NCBI RefSeq assembly: GCF_910592395.1 | Contig: NC_088309.1 | Coordinates: forward strand, 64,501 to 128,500 | Length of the DNA stretch: 64,000 nt | Source: Lineus longissimus | Lineage: Eukaryota > Nemertea > Pilidiophora > Heteronemertea > Lineidae | Direction: 5' to 3' | In this document: positions 37,218 through 48,486 of the stretch, one piece after another | How the letters are laid out: every line of letters begins with the position of its first letter | Numbering within the stretch: the first letter of the stretch is position 1 | The notes under the pieces: model-generated | What the model was told of the DNA's origin: nothing | What the model saw: only the letters and a program-made list of their open reading frames with translations | The model's database searches: none | Position numbers and translations under genes: made by a program

Positions 37218-38672
37218 CTAATTTCTAAAGTCACAAAATATCTTTGAGAATTTTGTGATAACTTCGGCGGTATCCTTGCGGTAGCGCTTGCCTCCGCCAC
37301 AAATGTAGAGGTAAAAGTTGACGCAGTAATTCCAGAACCATAGATTCAGGGTGGCCCATGCGCCGATAGCATAACTTAACCGGAAGTAAATTGATGTCAT
37401 GTCATAAACATTTGCCAATTTTATTATTGGTATATAGGTCCGATATGGTAGTGACGTCACAATGTAAGCAACGCTTACAAACATCAACATGACCGTCAAA
37501 TGTTGAGTGCTCTTCTCCATTCTCTCCGATTGTTGATTTTCAAGCATCTCCCTCCTCTGGTTTGAGGCCCGATTTAGAGTGATGATGATGATGACATTGC
37601 TGGCAAAGATTATCACAAAAGGCACAACTGTCCCGAATGTTATGTTGAAATAAGAGGAAAATTGTTCGAATGTCTTGTTTTTGTGAACGATGTTGATGAC
37701 TCGTGTTCCTTAAAGAAAGGCAAGAAAATATGCATTATATCTGTTCTATCTATTTTTGATCAAATGTTGTTGATCTAAAGAAAACTGTTTAACATCTTCC
37801 TGATCACGATGTTAGCAAGATACAGGACTGATCTAAAACAACTTGAATGAATTCGGCCCATCATTAGTCCATTATCGACGATGAAAGACAGTTCTTACTG
37901 AATACATATAGCTTGGACAGCTTACTTCATATCATATCAGATGATTACGTTAAGATGCCGTACTAGATGATATTGATGATGCTAATGATCGGTTTATTTA
38001 CCTGTTTTGCCGTCATAAACGTATTTCATAACATAAAATAAATGAACATTGGCGGCGGTTATAACAGCAGACGTCACGGTAACAATGGCCTTAGCGCGTG
38101 TTGCTGTGCACAGACGAGAGACCTTCATTGGTGACGTCACTGCCACCAGACGATCCAATGACATGCCGGTCAGAAACAGACCTGACAGCATGGAGCTTGT
38201 ATACAACATGAAAATATGGAATCTGAAAAGGAATGAGAAAATAAAGCTGCTGATTAAGTGTACAATTCGCAAAATGCGCAAGGCAAAAAGACAAGTAATG
38301 GATCGCCACATACAGAACTTACTGGTACAGAGTTTCCATCTGTTTGAAGGAAATAAGGACATCATCAAGAAGCCCAACGTAAAATGTTGAATAAAACCAT
38401 GCGACCTCTAGGAGGAATATGGTATCAGCGACTGCCATGCCTGTCATGTAGACACACGGTGAGAGGTTCCTGTTGTGAGGTCTATTGGCGACCAGTATCG
38501 AGATGAGGTTGCCTGGGACACCAAGGACGACGGGCACCAGCCAGGTGTAGCGGGAAAGAGCGGTGAGGGCGACCTGGAGGGCGTGGTTGCCCAGCGGTAG
38601 GTCATCAACAGCGGGTGTGGAATTACCCAGATCCATCTTCACGAAGGGTACATCTCTCTGACTATTCTGCAT
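37218..38672 (-). CDS. Orphan rhodopsin-like GPCR, copy A
   Basis: Seven-helix receptor, probably a peptide or chemosensory receptor of an invertebrate orphan group. Exons: 38323-38672, 38002-38222 and 37218-37708 (phases 2, 1; 353 aa). Exon 1 holds an N-glycosylation site (GNST), TM1 (VPGNLISILV) and TM2 (MAVADT). Exon 2 holds TM3 ending MSLDRLVAV (DRL for DRY), the LCTATRAKAI loop and TM4. Exon 3 holds TM5, TM6 (SLPYRTYI) and TM7 with NFYLYICGGGKRYRKD in place of NPxxY. The TM3 cysteine of class A GPCRs is a glutamine, encoded across the first splice junction, and the ECL2 region has no cysteine. It is paralogous to copy B at 45988-47565. Ligand unknown. Confidence 0.88.
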
Positions 38673-40315
38673 TCATTCCAAAACATATCCGAAAGCATAC
38701 ACATGTACTACTAGTTTCGATCCCAATATAGCTGTGGGACTCATGTTTACCAGCACAAGGGACGGAAATACCCTCTACCGAGATGGTGTGGATGTCCTAA
38801 TTTAGATCTAGCATCGACTTTGATACAAGATTCACGCTTCACTAGGAAATTGGATACGAATCTAAAATAACCGCTCTTTGATGATATTTAACGGAGATAT
38901 ACATGACTGGATTTATATATATTTGGAAACAGAAACAGAAGTGAACTGGATGTGTCAGGCGTTCCCGCGGCAAACTCGGAGGCTTCCCCCTTGTAATGCA
39001 AATTAGTAAATAATCAAACCCTACATGCACAACTTTATCACCTATCATCCCTGAAAGTTGCAGTGCTCGCCGCCAAGCGGTTACCGAGGAGCTGTCCAAA
39101 AACAATTTTTTGTCAAAATTTGCCCAAAATTAGCCATGATCAATAGAATACATACAAATTACGCAATTAATTGTCATATCCGTAAACTCGCCACCTGGTA
39201 TGCAACACATAGTAAGTCCGTTTGACACTCATCTCTATAACAAATCATCTCGTGTCGTCACTGTCAGTTGCTGCCATCTGAGCTCAGAAATAGGAACTTG
39301 GCACTTGCCTAAAAATGTCTTTCAATTATACCATTCCATCGAACGCTATTGAATTTTCCAGTTTTTTTTACCGTCTGATTGACACGAATTTGATTGCTTT
39401 TTACCGTCTGATTGACACGAATTTGATTGCTTTTTACCGTCTGATTGACACGAATTTGATTGCTTTTTACCGTCTGATTGACACGAATTTGATTGCTTTT
39501 TACCGTCTGATTGACACGAATTTGATTGCTTTTATCCGTCTGATTGACACGAATTTGATAGCTTTTTACCGTCTGATTGACACGAATTTGATTGCTTTTA
39601 TCCGTCTGATTAGACGGTAATAAAACTGGAAACTTCAATAGCGAATGACGAATGTTGGATGTATGGGGGACTAATGGGGGATGACGAAAGTGGCACCCCA
39701 AACCACCCCCACAGCCGCACCAACCCTGAAGCGACAAGCACGTAACGGGTCATAGACTCCAACTGTGCTTTATCTTCACTCGATCTCGCTACCATTCAGT
39801 CACTGCCAAAAGTGTCGAGAAAGAGCTGTTAAGTAATGACCGCATTGTAACGACCATTCATCAGGCTGTGTTCTGTGATGCTGCGTACAGTATGCGAGGC
39901 AAGATTTGTGCCGGGAAAAGACATCAGTTATGGCCTGTGGATGTTACATAGGCCTACGTGTACGTTTTCGTAGAAGTCGAGTCGTCTGACTCATCTTATT
40001 TTCATTGTGTTTGTTTTCTGAACAACTTTTTTTCAAATTGGTCTAAAACCGGATCTCCTGTATAACACCACATCATGTCTTATAATTATTCTTAGTATGA
40101 AACAAAGCCCGTCTACAAGTAACAACATGTCAACTTGCATTAAACTTGCCATTGACCTGACTACTTTATTACTTAATTACATTGGCACAGTTATGAGAGC
40201 TTATCTAGTTAACATACACAAGCATCTTTGCTCTTCTTTAGTAGATGCAGGATGTAGCTATATCGTTTTGTTTCACATTTACCCTTGATTCTATACGTGA
40301 CGAGACACTTGAACA
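38673..40315. other. Divergent promoter interval, GPCR A and MMP
   Basis: 1.6 kb between two divergently transcribed genes. It contains the 33-bp array at 39364-39619. No supportable gene; open frames across the array exist only because the unit length is a multiple of three. Confidence 0.6.
39364..39619. repeat. Tandem array, 33-bp unit, about 8 copies
   Basis: The unit is tttttaccgtctgattgaca plus cgaatttgattgc. Because 33 is divisible by three, it stays open on both strands and yields spurious peptide repeats (RLIDTNLIAFY on plus, NQTVKSNQIRV on minus). It ends at a small palindrome (ccgtctgattagacgg). Confidence 0.92.
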
Positions 40316-43300
40316 ATGGCGAAGTTATCAGTTTGTTGCCTTTTGATGTTTTTGGGTGTCGGTATTTACGCTCGACCGCATGAACTTGCCAGGAGCAGAT
40401 CTCGACGCGGGGTGGCGGACCCAGATGTGAGTATAAACACTGATTACGGATTCAGGGAGCTTCTTTTCGATATGGGATGTATAAATGTAAACGCATTGCT
40501 GACTGCTTAGTGTTGCATGGCACGGCTTCGCTGCTATGTCTCTCGACAAAAGGTCTCTATTTACTTTCATTCCATAGATAGTTAGTATTCCGCGGACCAG
40601 TCAGCAGGCTATGCTCATCCGAATTTTCTATATAGAATTTGAAAAGTGATTATTAGAAATCAATGTATCACATGAGTGTTTATCCGCAAATCATGATAGA
40701 CCATATGACTTCTCTCCCTAGCGGTTGTCTGCTGTTTATCAATCTTCTACTTTGTTTGAGAAAAAGGAACTTCTCAGTTGGCGATGTCTAACTGCCTTAC
40801 AAATCGTATATTCCTTTAGTTTGCCTGTGTATATTTCTAGTTTATGATTCCCTGTCTCTGTGCTTCAGCGATACCTCGAACGGTTTGGTTACCTCGTGAG
40901 TGGAGGCTTGGGTAGACCAGGTGTCCAACACAGCGAAGAAGCCAGGTCGGAGGGAATCAGGTACGCCCAATGCTCGGTCCGACTTCCATCTTGTGCATGA
41001 GGAACTGTTGAATCGAACAGACCAGCCTGAACCAAGTTCCTATTGGATTTAACAACGAAATGAATTTATTCAGGGACCAGGTCAAAGAGATTTCCTTTAT
41101 ACCACTCCGTGACCAAGAAAACCAGTCAAGAATGTCAACATCGAGCCCAATAGTCTAGAACTCCTCAAATATTTCCCTCGCCAAATACAGCTGCAGAGCT
41201 ATTGCGAGGCGCAGGACATCGTCTGAGTATTACAGCATCTAATGTCTATTTCAGTTGAGATAAGCGTACTTTCGTACTTTCAGGCAATTCCAAAAGATGG
41301 TTGGAATCGAGGAGACAGGTATGCTGAATGAAGAAACCTTGGAATGGATGGACAAACCGCGGTGTGGTATGCCTGATAGAGTGCCTGAGGGTGCCGCCTC
41401 GGACCTGCCTGATGGGGTGGTCATAGCTCAATCATACACAGTGCCAGGTAAGGATGAGCGTATGTGATGGACACTTCGCCCCTCGTGTTACTCTTCCTTC
41501 AAATTATGATAAGCTAGTGAGCATGACAAATGTTAACTCATGAGTAGAGATAGTCAAATTCTAGGATAAGAGCAATTCTTTCGGTGTGGACTCACGCCCG
41601 ACACAATCGCCGTTGTAGTTGAGTTCGAAATTGACCCTGGTTTTACATTTTCAGGTTCCAGGTGGACGAAGAATTTTCTTACCTACAAAATTCACAATTT
41701 CTCACCAGATTTGTACGCGGGGACGCAGCGGTAAGTAACTCTATAATTCCTTAGCATTATTTCTGTCGTTCTCTTTGACAAGTGGGCTCAGATGAATATC
41801 TTTATCAAATTTAAGGGCTATGCAAGGGACAAACAGAAAGGTCAGTTCGCAATGATAAAGGACATTCTGAGTTATAGTTCTCCTCGGTAAAGCAATCATT
41901 ATAGCTGTTTCGTTTCTCTCTTTATTTGCCTGTAATGTTTTAGGCGAGCTTTCCATGAGGCGTTTAAATACTGGAGTGATGTGGCCAACCTGGAGTTCAG
42001 GGAGACTAGCGGCAAGGCCGATATCAACATCAGGTTTGCTTACGGTGTACATGGTGATGGACAATACAATGGCTTTGATGGCCAAGGTACGTTTACAGCG
42101 TTTTGAAATTTGAGCACGAGTTGTCTTGATCTCACGACCTCGTCGCAGTGGCACGATGACAAGAGTACTGCCTTTCTTGCCTACTATATCAGAATACATC
42201 CCAACACCTGACTAGCTCCGCATTAAACCTTTGATAGTCTTCTGCCAAAGCTGTTTTTATATGTTTGATCTCCAGGTGGCATTCTAGCCCATGCATTCTT
42301 CCCCGAAAGCGGTGAGACCCATTTCGATGAGGGTGAACTGTGGACGGACGGTGAAGATCGCGGCTCCAACCTTGCCATTGTCGCTGCTCATGAGTTAGGC
42401 CATGCGCTGGGTCTGGCTCACTCAGCGGTCCATGCGGCGCTCATGGCCCCATACTATGCAGGTTATATCCCCAACTACCAGTTGCATCCAGATGACATTG
42501 CTGGAATACAGTTGCTGTATGGTAGGTCATGACTGTAGTTAAATAATGTGGCTGGGCATCATCAACGTATAAGTCCTTATCGGTAGGTCTTGTTCCTTAT
42601 CATCACGAAAATGCATACAAGCTCATTCTAAGCAAGTTTGATATCCGCTGCGATTAGGCAGCGTTTCCTTTTGTTAAAAAGAAGGATTGATACCGATATG
42701 TTTAGATTGAGGTTTAAAACATCACAGTTAGATATATCTCTTCATCTTTCGTAGGACCCAGACGAGGAATACAACCGCCAAGACGCACGACCACCACGCG
42801 GCGCCCACGCAGAACACGGCCCCCGCCCCCGACCACGACGACCACCACGCGTCGTCCAACAACTACCACGCGGCGCCCACGCAGAACACGGCCCCCGCCC
42901 CCGACCACGACGACCACCACGCGTCGTCCAACAACTACCACGCGGCGCCCACGCAGAACACGGCCCCCGATCATGACGCCAGAACCAACGACAACAACGA
43001 CAACAATGCGTCCAACAAGGAAACCGACCACTTCCTTTCCCGATCCATGCACTACAAAATTTGATGCTGTATTTTATGGTAGGTTTGCTGTATCGCATCG
43101 TGTGTACATACATAGTAGTCGGAAATATTGTTTCGGAGAGGAGGATTAAAAACCAAATAGTCTTCCTGGTTCATTATCCTTGGACCACATGCCAGTGGCC
43201 ACTTGTTCGAAGCATCAGGTTTGTAGTGAAATACAGTATTACTGTTGTTTATTTTATTCCAAGGTCCAGATTACAAAATCTACGTTCTGAAGAGTGAGTG

Positions 43301-44913
43301 GGTCTACCGATTAGGTAACAATGGCGTGGAGCGGGGCTTCCCAATCCTGGCACGGACTCTCCTGAATGGATGGGTTCCCCAGAACATCGGCGGGGCAGCG
43401 TTCTCCAGGAGAACACGAAGGCTTTACTTATTCAAAGGCAAGTACACGAACGGTTTCTTTCTTCAGCGTGAGTGGCAAAGACAGCGAGGGATGCCTGTCA
43501 GGCTTTTATGTGGGAAGGTTCTTCGTCGAAACGCACCATGATGTTTTTAAGCGTGCCGTACTGCCTCGTGGCTGGTCTTTCGATTAAAGTGCTTTCTAAA
43601 ACTCCTCGGTCGTTTTTGCGGCAGTGGTTATGGTCAGGCAAAGTATGAAAGAAGTAAAAAAACAGTCAAAGTCGAATTACAGTGTTTAGTTAAAGGTATT
43701 TTAGAAAAGAAATTGGTCGTCTCACCGCACAACTCTCGGGTGGAACTATCGATCTCCAACAGATCTTGCCCTACCAACAAAACTGGAATACGCGTGTATT
43801 TACAACTTACAGGAAAGCAGGTTTGGCGTTACCAGTTTAATCGGAACAACAGCACCTTCTCGAAAGACCCCGGTTTCCCAAGGACCATGGCCAGTTCACA
43901 GTATCCCAAGAGTGTGGATTCGGTGATTACTGACAGGGCGGGACATATTTATCTCTTTAAAGTAAGTGTACACTCCCGAAGAAGTGGTTTTGGTCTGTTA
44001 ACTCCTAAAGGAAGATGAATAAAATGACGACATTGAGCTGCCACGGGAGCCTAAGTAAATAATGATAAACTGCTATTCTAAAGAGATATGTCGTGATGAG
44101 AGGTTACACTTAGTTTCAGTCATACAAGTCCTATTTCTTACCAAAGAATGGTTTGTGTTACATACATGCACCACGTAGGATCACACGTAGGGGTATTGAT
44201 GCTGGTCACCATAGTACACAAGACCAAACCATTCCACTTTTCCCATGCTCATAGTGACACATATCACATACCGCCACTCCAACTTAGATGACTGGTCGAC
44301 TCTGATTTACTTACGTTTACCCATATATATTACGTATACCCATATATGTCTAGTATTTTGACGTAAGTTTCATCCCGTGTTACTTGCACGAGTGTGCAGG
44401 GCCATGAAAGTTCATCCCGTGTTACTTGCACGAGTGTGCAGGGCCATGAAAGTTAAAGTGCAGAAAAAGCAGTGCCTGCTTTCTCTGTTATTTTCAGCAT
44501 GGCTTCTACTACACGTTCAGTGAGTACTACCTGACGGTTGACCGTCATCAACCCCGCACTATCAGCAGCCGCTTCACTGGTATCCCTGACAACATAGAGG
44601 CGGCAGTCAGGCTGAGGGATGGCTACATGTATTTCTTCAAGGGAACCAAGTAAGTAATACTGCCTTGTCGTTTGCTCATTCTACTGATGGCAGCAACGGT
44701 GGACAGTCACCAAATCCTTAGTCTTTTGGGCATTCTTGCACCTGTCTGATAAACTCATCTCGACTGTGGAATGAGGCTATCGTTAATTGATTTGACACCG
44801 TTTTTTATTTTAATTCCAGCTATAGGAAATTCTTGGATGGTTACGGTGTGGTGGCTGGGCCAAAGGCGAAAGCCGGTCCATGGATGGCATGCGGGGGCGC
44901 CCAACCCAAGTAA
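40316..44913 (+). CDS. Secreted matrix metalloproteinase with hemopexin domain
   Basis: Zinc endopeptidase that cleaves extracellular matrix or secreted substrates. Eleven exons: 40316-40426, 40869-40960, 41284-41447, 41655-41730, 41944-42086, 42276-42521, 42755-43078, 43264-43437, 43813-43961, 44498-44649 and 44820-44913 (574 aa). Order: signal peptide ([16 protein letters not shown]), prodomain with RYLERFGYL and cysteine switch PRCGMPD, catalytic domain with [13 protein letters not shown] (three zinc histidines and the catalytic Glu) and Met-turn ALMAPYY, a Thr/Pro/Arg hinge of about 90 residues, and four hemopexin blades. The blades are closed by the cysteine pair DPC and WMACGG. There is no membrane anchor. 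A basic RSRSRR lies in exon 1, but I see no furin motif between switch and catalytic domain, so activation may be autocatalytic or by other proteases. The intron after exon 8 uses a GC donor. Confidence 0.94.
42797..42970 (+). repeat. Coding minisatellite in MMP hinge, 72 bp x2.4
   Basis: Copies of a 72-bp unit begin at 42797, 42869 and 42941 inside exon 7 and encode 24-residue Thr/Arg/Pro repeats ([20 protein letters not shown]). The period is a multiple of three, so copy-number change keeps the frame. The hinge is likely O-glycosylated. Confidence 0.92.
44367..44454. repeat. Direct duplication, 42 bp x2
   Basis: Two identical copies of ttcatcccgtgttacttgca plus cgagtgtgcagggccatgaaag, starting at 44369 and 44411, in the penultimate-but-one MMP intron just before exon 10. 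Confidence 0.9.
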
Positions 44914-45987
44914 TCACAAGTCCTCGAACTGATCGAGTTGCCCAAGAAAGAAAACATAGTTGAAATATAACATTGAACTTATTAAAACTTCACTGCGACA
45001 TCGTGCAAAAGCTCATTCTTAGAACATAAAACTGTGTTCGTGCGATGGAGTTTCACGTGTTTCATGTTTGAAGAGAATGGTACTGGTATTTTGTGTTGAA
45101 GCAAATAATGTGAGTCAGGCATTTGGTTATATCATGTGTAAATTGTCTGACTTTCATTTGGAATCTGCTTTGAGAGTACATGTATATCAATAAAATGATA
45201 CAATTTAGAAATGGCTGTGTATTGCTTATTTTTAAACACTTGGCAAAGCTGGTGCTAGATTTCTGTATCGACACCATCCGATTAACCAAGCCTGAAAATA
45301 CATTCTGGGAATGATCTCTCGGCCGCAGCTGCCCCGCGGGTATTGCTGATGGAAATAAAGGTTTACCGGGTGTCCAAGAAAAACGTATCATTTTGATATT
45401 CTGTGTACATGATATAATCAGTGCTAGATTCGTCCACTATAAAGTTATCCACCCTTTTTGCAACTTGCTTTGTTGGTGACGATTATATATGGCATATTCT
45501 TTATCTAACTCGTCGATAACATCAATGCTGCCTATCTTGAATTGGAAAGATTCTATTCTAGTCATGTAATTAGAAACCTGTAAAAGATCGCATCGAAATG
45601 ATCGCGGTCATTGATAGTATGTAATATGACGTATGGATGCAATAGTTCATTAATTAATCTATCACAGTAAGTGAATAGTCCAGACACCATGATGGATTTT
45701 GTGACATCCCAAATGGTATCGACGTAAACCTGAAGATTGTTCAAAGCAGTGATACTCTTTTCATCGCAATTTGGAGAAAGGTCGTCAACTGACTCTGTCT
45801 CCCTAAATGAGATTCAAACCATGTCTTATCATTAGATCTTGTTTATAGCCATAAAATACGCGCGCGTAGACCGTAGTGACAGGAGAAGCCTACGGATATG
45901 CTTTAGAGTGGATGCAGAATAGTCGAATTTCAACAATCCTTGTAACTGCAGTATACTAGTACATGTACATGTAGTCAAAGAGATGTC
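44914..45987. other. Interval between MMP and GPCR B
   Basis: Contains the MMP 3' UTR to the AATAAA at 45189 and then the GPCR B upstream region. No further gene is seen. Confidence 0.6.
45189..45194 (+). terminator. MMP poly(A) signal
   Basis: AATAAA 276 bp after the MMP stop codon, followed by a TG-rich stretch (atggctgtgtattgc). It fits a short 3' UTR. Confidence 0.65.
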
Positions 45988-47565
45988 ATGTCGACAACCC
46001 TGGTGACGATGGATCTGGGTAATTCCACACCCGCTGTTGATGACCTACCGCTGGGCAACCACGCCGTTCAGGTCGCCCTCACCGCTCTTTCCCGCTACAC
46101 CTGGCTGGTGCCCGTCGTCCTTGGTGTCCCGGGCAACCTCATCTCGATACTGGTCGCCAATAGACCTCACAACAGGAACCTCTCACCGTGTGTCTACATG
46201 ACAGGCATGGCAGTCGCTGATACCATATTCCTCCTAGAGGTCGCATGGTTTTATTCAACATTTTACGTCGGCCTACTTGACGACATCTTTGTTTCTTTCA
46301 ATCAAGCGGAGACCATTTACCAGTAGGTATAATCTGTTCGTCAACGTAAGTTTTCTTCAGAAAATATCTGAATTCAAGTCACGCACACAAGACTGAAATG
46401 TTGCTGAATCATACTCGGTGACACACACTTTCGATTTATTTCATTCCGAATCTTGAAACTGTCATTGATGGTTATCAGTCCAAAGGAGTTTCTATGAATG
46501 GTAGGCCTATGCAGGCATCACTCAGTTGACATTTTGCTCGAGGCCAAGCAACTTTTTCTCGTTCCTTTTCAGATTCCATATTTTCATGTTGTATACAAGC
46601 TCCATGCTGTCAGGTCTGTTTCTGACCGGCATGTCATTGGATCGTCTGGTGGCAGTGACGTCACCAATGAAGGTCTCTCGTCTGTGCACAGCAACACGCG
46701 CTAAGGCCATTGTTACCGTGACGTCTGCTGTTATAACCGCCGCCAATGTTCATTTATTTTATGTCATTAAATACCTTTATGACGGCAAGACAGGTAAATA
46801 CTGATGTAACAAGGATACTAAATAGTACCGTCACATGTGGTGACTTAGAACAATTTAGTAACTTTGAACACTCGGCTAAAGATTTTTCTCATCACAACAA
46901 CTCTTTCTGGGGGATGTTCAGTGTTAAGCCCACTGTTCAAAGTCGCCCCATCATAATTTTTACTGATATTACTAATTACATAGTATTTTTCATTTTTATA
47001 GAGGCTGCATAGTTAGCCCTCCTTATGTTCTTATTTTGCATTACACACAGTTCCTTTTTTTCTTCAAGAAACTCGTCTCATCAGCGTAGTTCACGAAAAC
47101 AAGACATTCGAACAATTTTCGTCTTTATTTAACATACTATTCGGGACAGTGGTACCCTTTGTGACAATATTCGGCAGTAACATGATTATCATCGTTACTC
47201 TTAATCGGGCCTCGACTGAGAGGAAGAAGATGCTTGAAAACCAACAGTCGGAGAAGGTCGAGAAAGGCAACCAACATTTGACGGTCATGTTGATGTTTGT
47301 CAGCGTTGCTTACATTGTGACGTCACTTCCGTACCGAACATATATACCAATCATGAAACTCCCTTTGTTTACTGCAATCTATGATATGATGAGTGCCTAT
47401 TGGCGTCTTCGTTACACAGTTGGCGCTTGGGTAATTTTGAATTTGTGGGTCTGGAATTATGGTATCAACTTTTACCTCTACATTTGTGGCGGAGGTAGGC
47501 GGTATCGTCAGGATACTGTGGAGGTGTTGGCCGCCTGTTTCAAGCTGTGTGGGTGTAAACAGTAG
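45988..47565 (+). CDS. Orphan rhodopsin-like GPCR, copy B
   Basis: Paralog of copy A with identical gene structure: exons 45988-46322, 46573-46793 and 47069-47565 (phases 2, 1; 350 aa). Exon 2 has the same length (221 nt). From the shared methionine (MDLGNSTPAVDDL) to near the end of exon 1, and through about 190 nt of exon 2, the two genes are almost identical. The end of exon 1, intron 1 (250 versus 100 bp) and exon 3 are clearly diverged. TM3 reads MSLDRLVAV and TM7 reads NFYLYICGGGRRYRQD. As in copy A, the TM3 cysteine is replaced by Gln and ECL2 has no cysteine. The start ATG differs from copy A because of an apparent 52-bp insertion upstream. Poly(A) signal at 47635. Confidence 0.88.
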
Positions 47566-47634
47566 GTCTGTGGTCTCTTGAAAGATGATCTTTTGATCTT
47601 CTTTTTTTGAATCACTGCCCCTAATGCTAACCAA

Positions 47635-47640
47635 AATAAA
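47635..47640 (+). terminator. GPCR B poly(A) signal
   Basis: AATAAA 70 bp after the GPCR B stop. It lies only about 130 bp from the convergent cysteine-rich peptide gene's stop at 47773. Confidence 0.6.
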
Positions 47641-47772
47641 AAGAACTGAATATTCCATATATAATTCCTATTCAGTTAGAATGTCATCTTCTTTACTATA
47701 CAGTAGAATGGTCAGTAATTTTCGTGATGGTTTGAAATTGGTTCTGAGATTCTTGGCATCAAGCACCTTCTT

Positions 47773-48486
47773 TTAGCAGTGTATTGCCTTGGTCTTGCAC
47801 ACCCTAGTGCAGAACGAAGCAGGTTGACGACACTCACATCGGCAGTGTTTGGCACAGTCTGGGACTGACCATTTCATTTCTGCCCGGTTACAGGAAGCAT
47901 TCACATGCACGATGTGCAGTCCAAGCAGCACGGCTAGGATTGCCTGTAAAAACGTGATGGGAGTTAATACAATTCCTTAGCCAGTTCTCATACACAGGCA
48001 ATATAATGCAGGCAACAGTGCCCAACGTAAATTTATGTTTGGCGCCCAATGTTAATTAAAGGTAAATGCTTCCAAACATAGAATTTACGCTGGACAGATG
48101 TAGATTTCATGTCCAAACATAAATTTGATGTTGGAAAAAAATTCTCAAAATATAAAAAAATATAAAAAATCTTTTTTTCACATTTGAGAAGAAAAAAAAT
48201 TTCAATTATTTTGGAAAAAACGTTTTTTCCAAAATGTTCAGGAAAATACAGCAAAAAGGTTATTTTGTTTGCAATTTTTGAGGGAAAATCTCCAACGTAA
48301 AGTTTAAATTGTGTACGATTTTGGTAAAATCTATACATGTCAATATTATCTGAGGCATCGCCGAGTCCGGCCGTTTTCTGGCGTTATCTCGACATTCCTC
48401 CTTGAAGCACGTAAAACTATTTTCCGTTACTTTACTGTGCAGGATGAAAATTCGAAACTTACCAACAAAATCGCCTTCAAATTCAT
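47773..48486 (-). CDS. Secreted peptide with eight cysteines, two exons
   Basis: Two exons: 48463-48486 (eight codons, start MNLKAILL, donor gtaagt, phase 0) and 47773-47943 (acceptor tttttacag; 56 codons plus stop), giving 64 aa. The exon junction falls inside a classic signal peptide: the hydrophobic run continues AILAVLLGLHIVHVNA, with likely cleavage before SC. The mature part is about 40 residues, basic (about 8 Lys/Arg against 3 acidic), with cysteine spacing C-11-C-3-C-1-C-1-C-6-C-3-C-6-C and a C-terminal cysteine. Small, cationic, disulfide-rich secreted peptides are often antimicrobial or regulatory. I do not recognise the exact framework, so function is open. It is convergent with GPCR B. 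Confidence 0.7.
48018..48133. repeat. Imperfect inverted repeat in peptide intron
   Basis: caacgtaaatttatgtttgg near 48018 is nearly the reverse complement of ccaaacataaatttgatgtt near 48112. The sequence around it (to about 48300) is very A/T rich. It may be a small MITE inserted in the intron of the cysteine-rich peptide gene. Confidence 0.5.

Noticed and set aside
39309-39737. Long repetitive open frames on both strands
   Set aside because: They arise because the 33-bp minisatellite unit is divisible by three; no signal peptide, splice context or family.
41741-42199. Minus-strand open frame of 152 codons
   Set aside because: It overlaps MMP exon 5 and flanking introns in antisense, with no domain; it is a shadow of real coding sequence.
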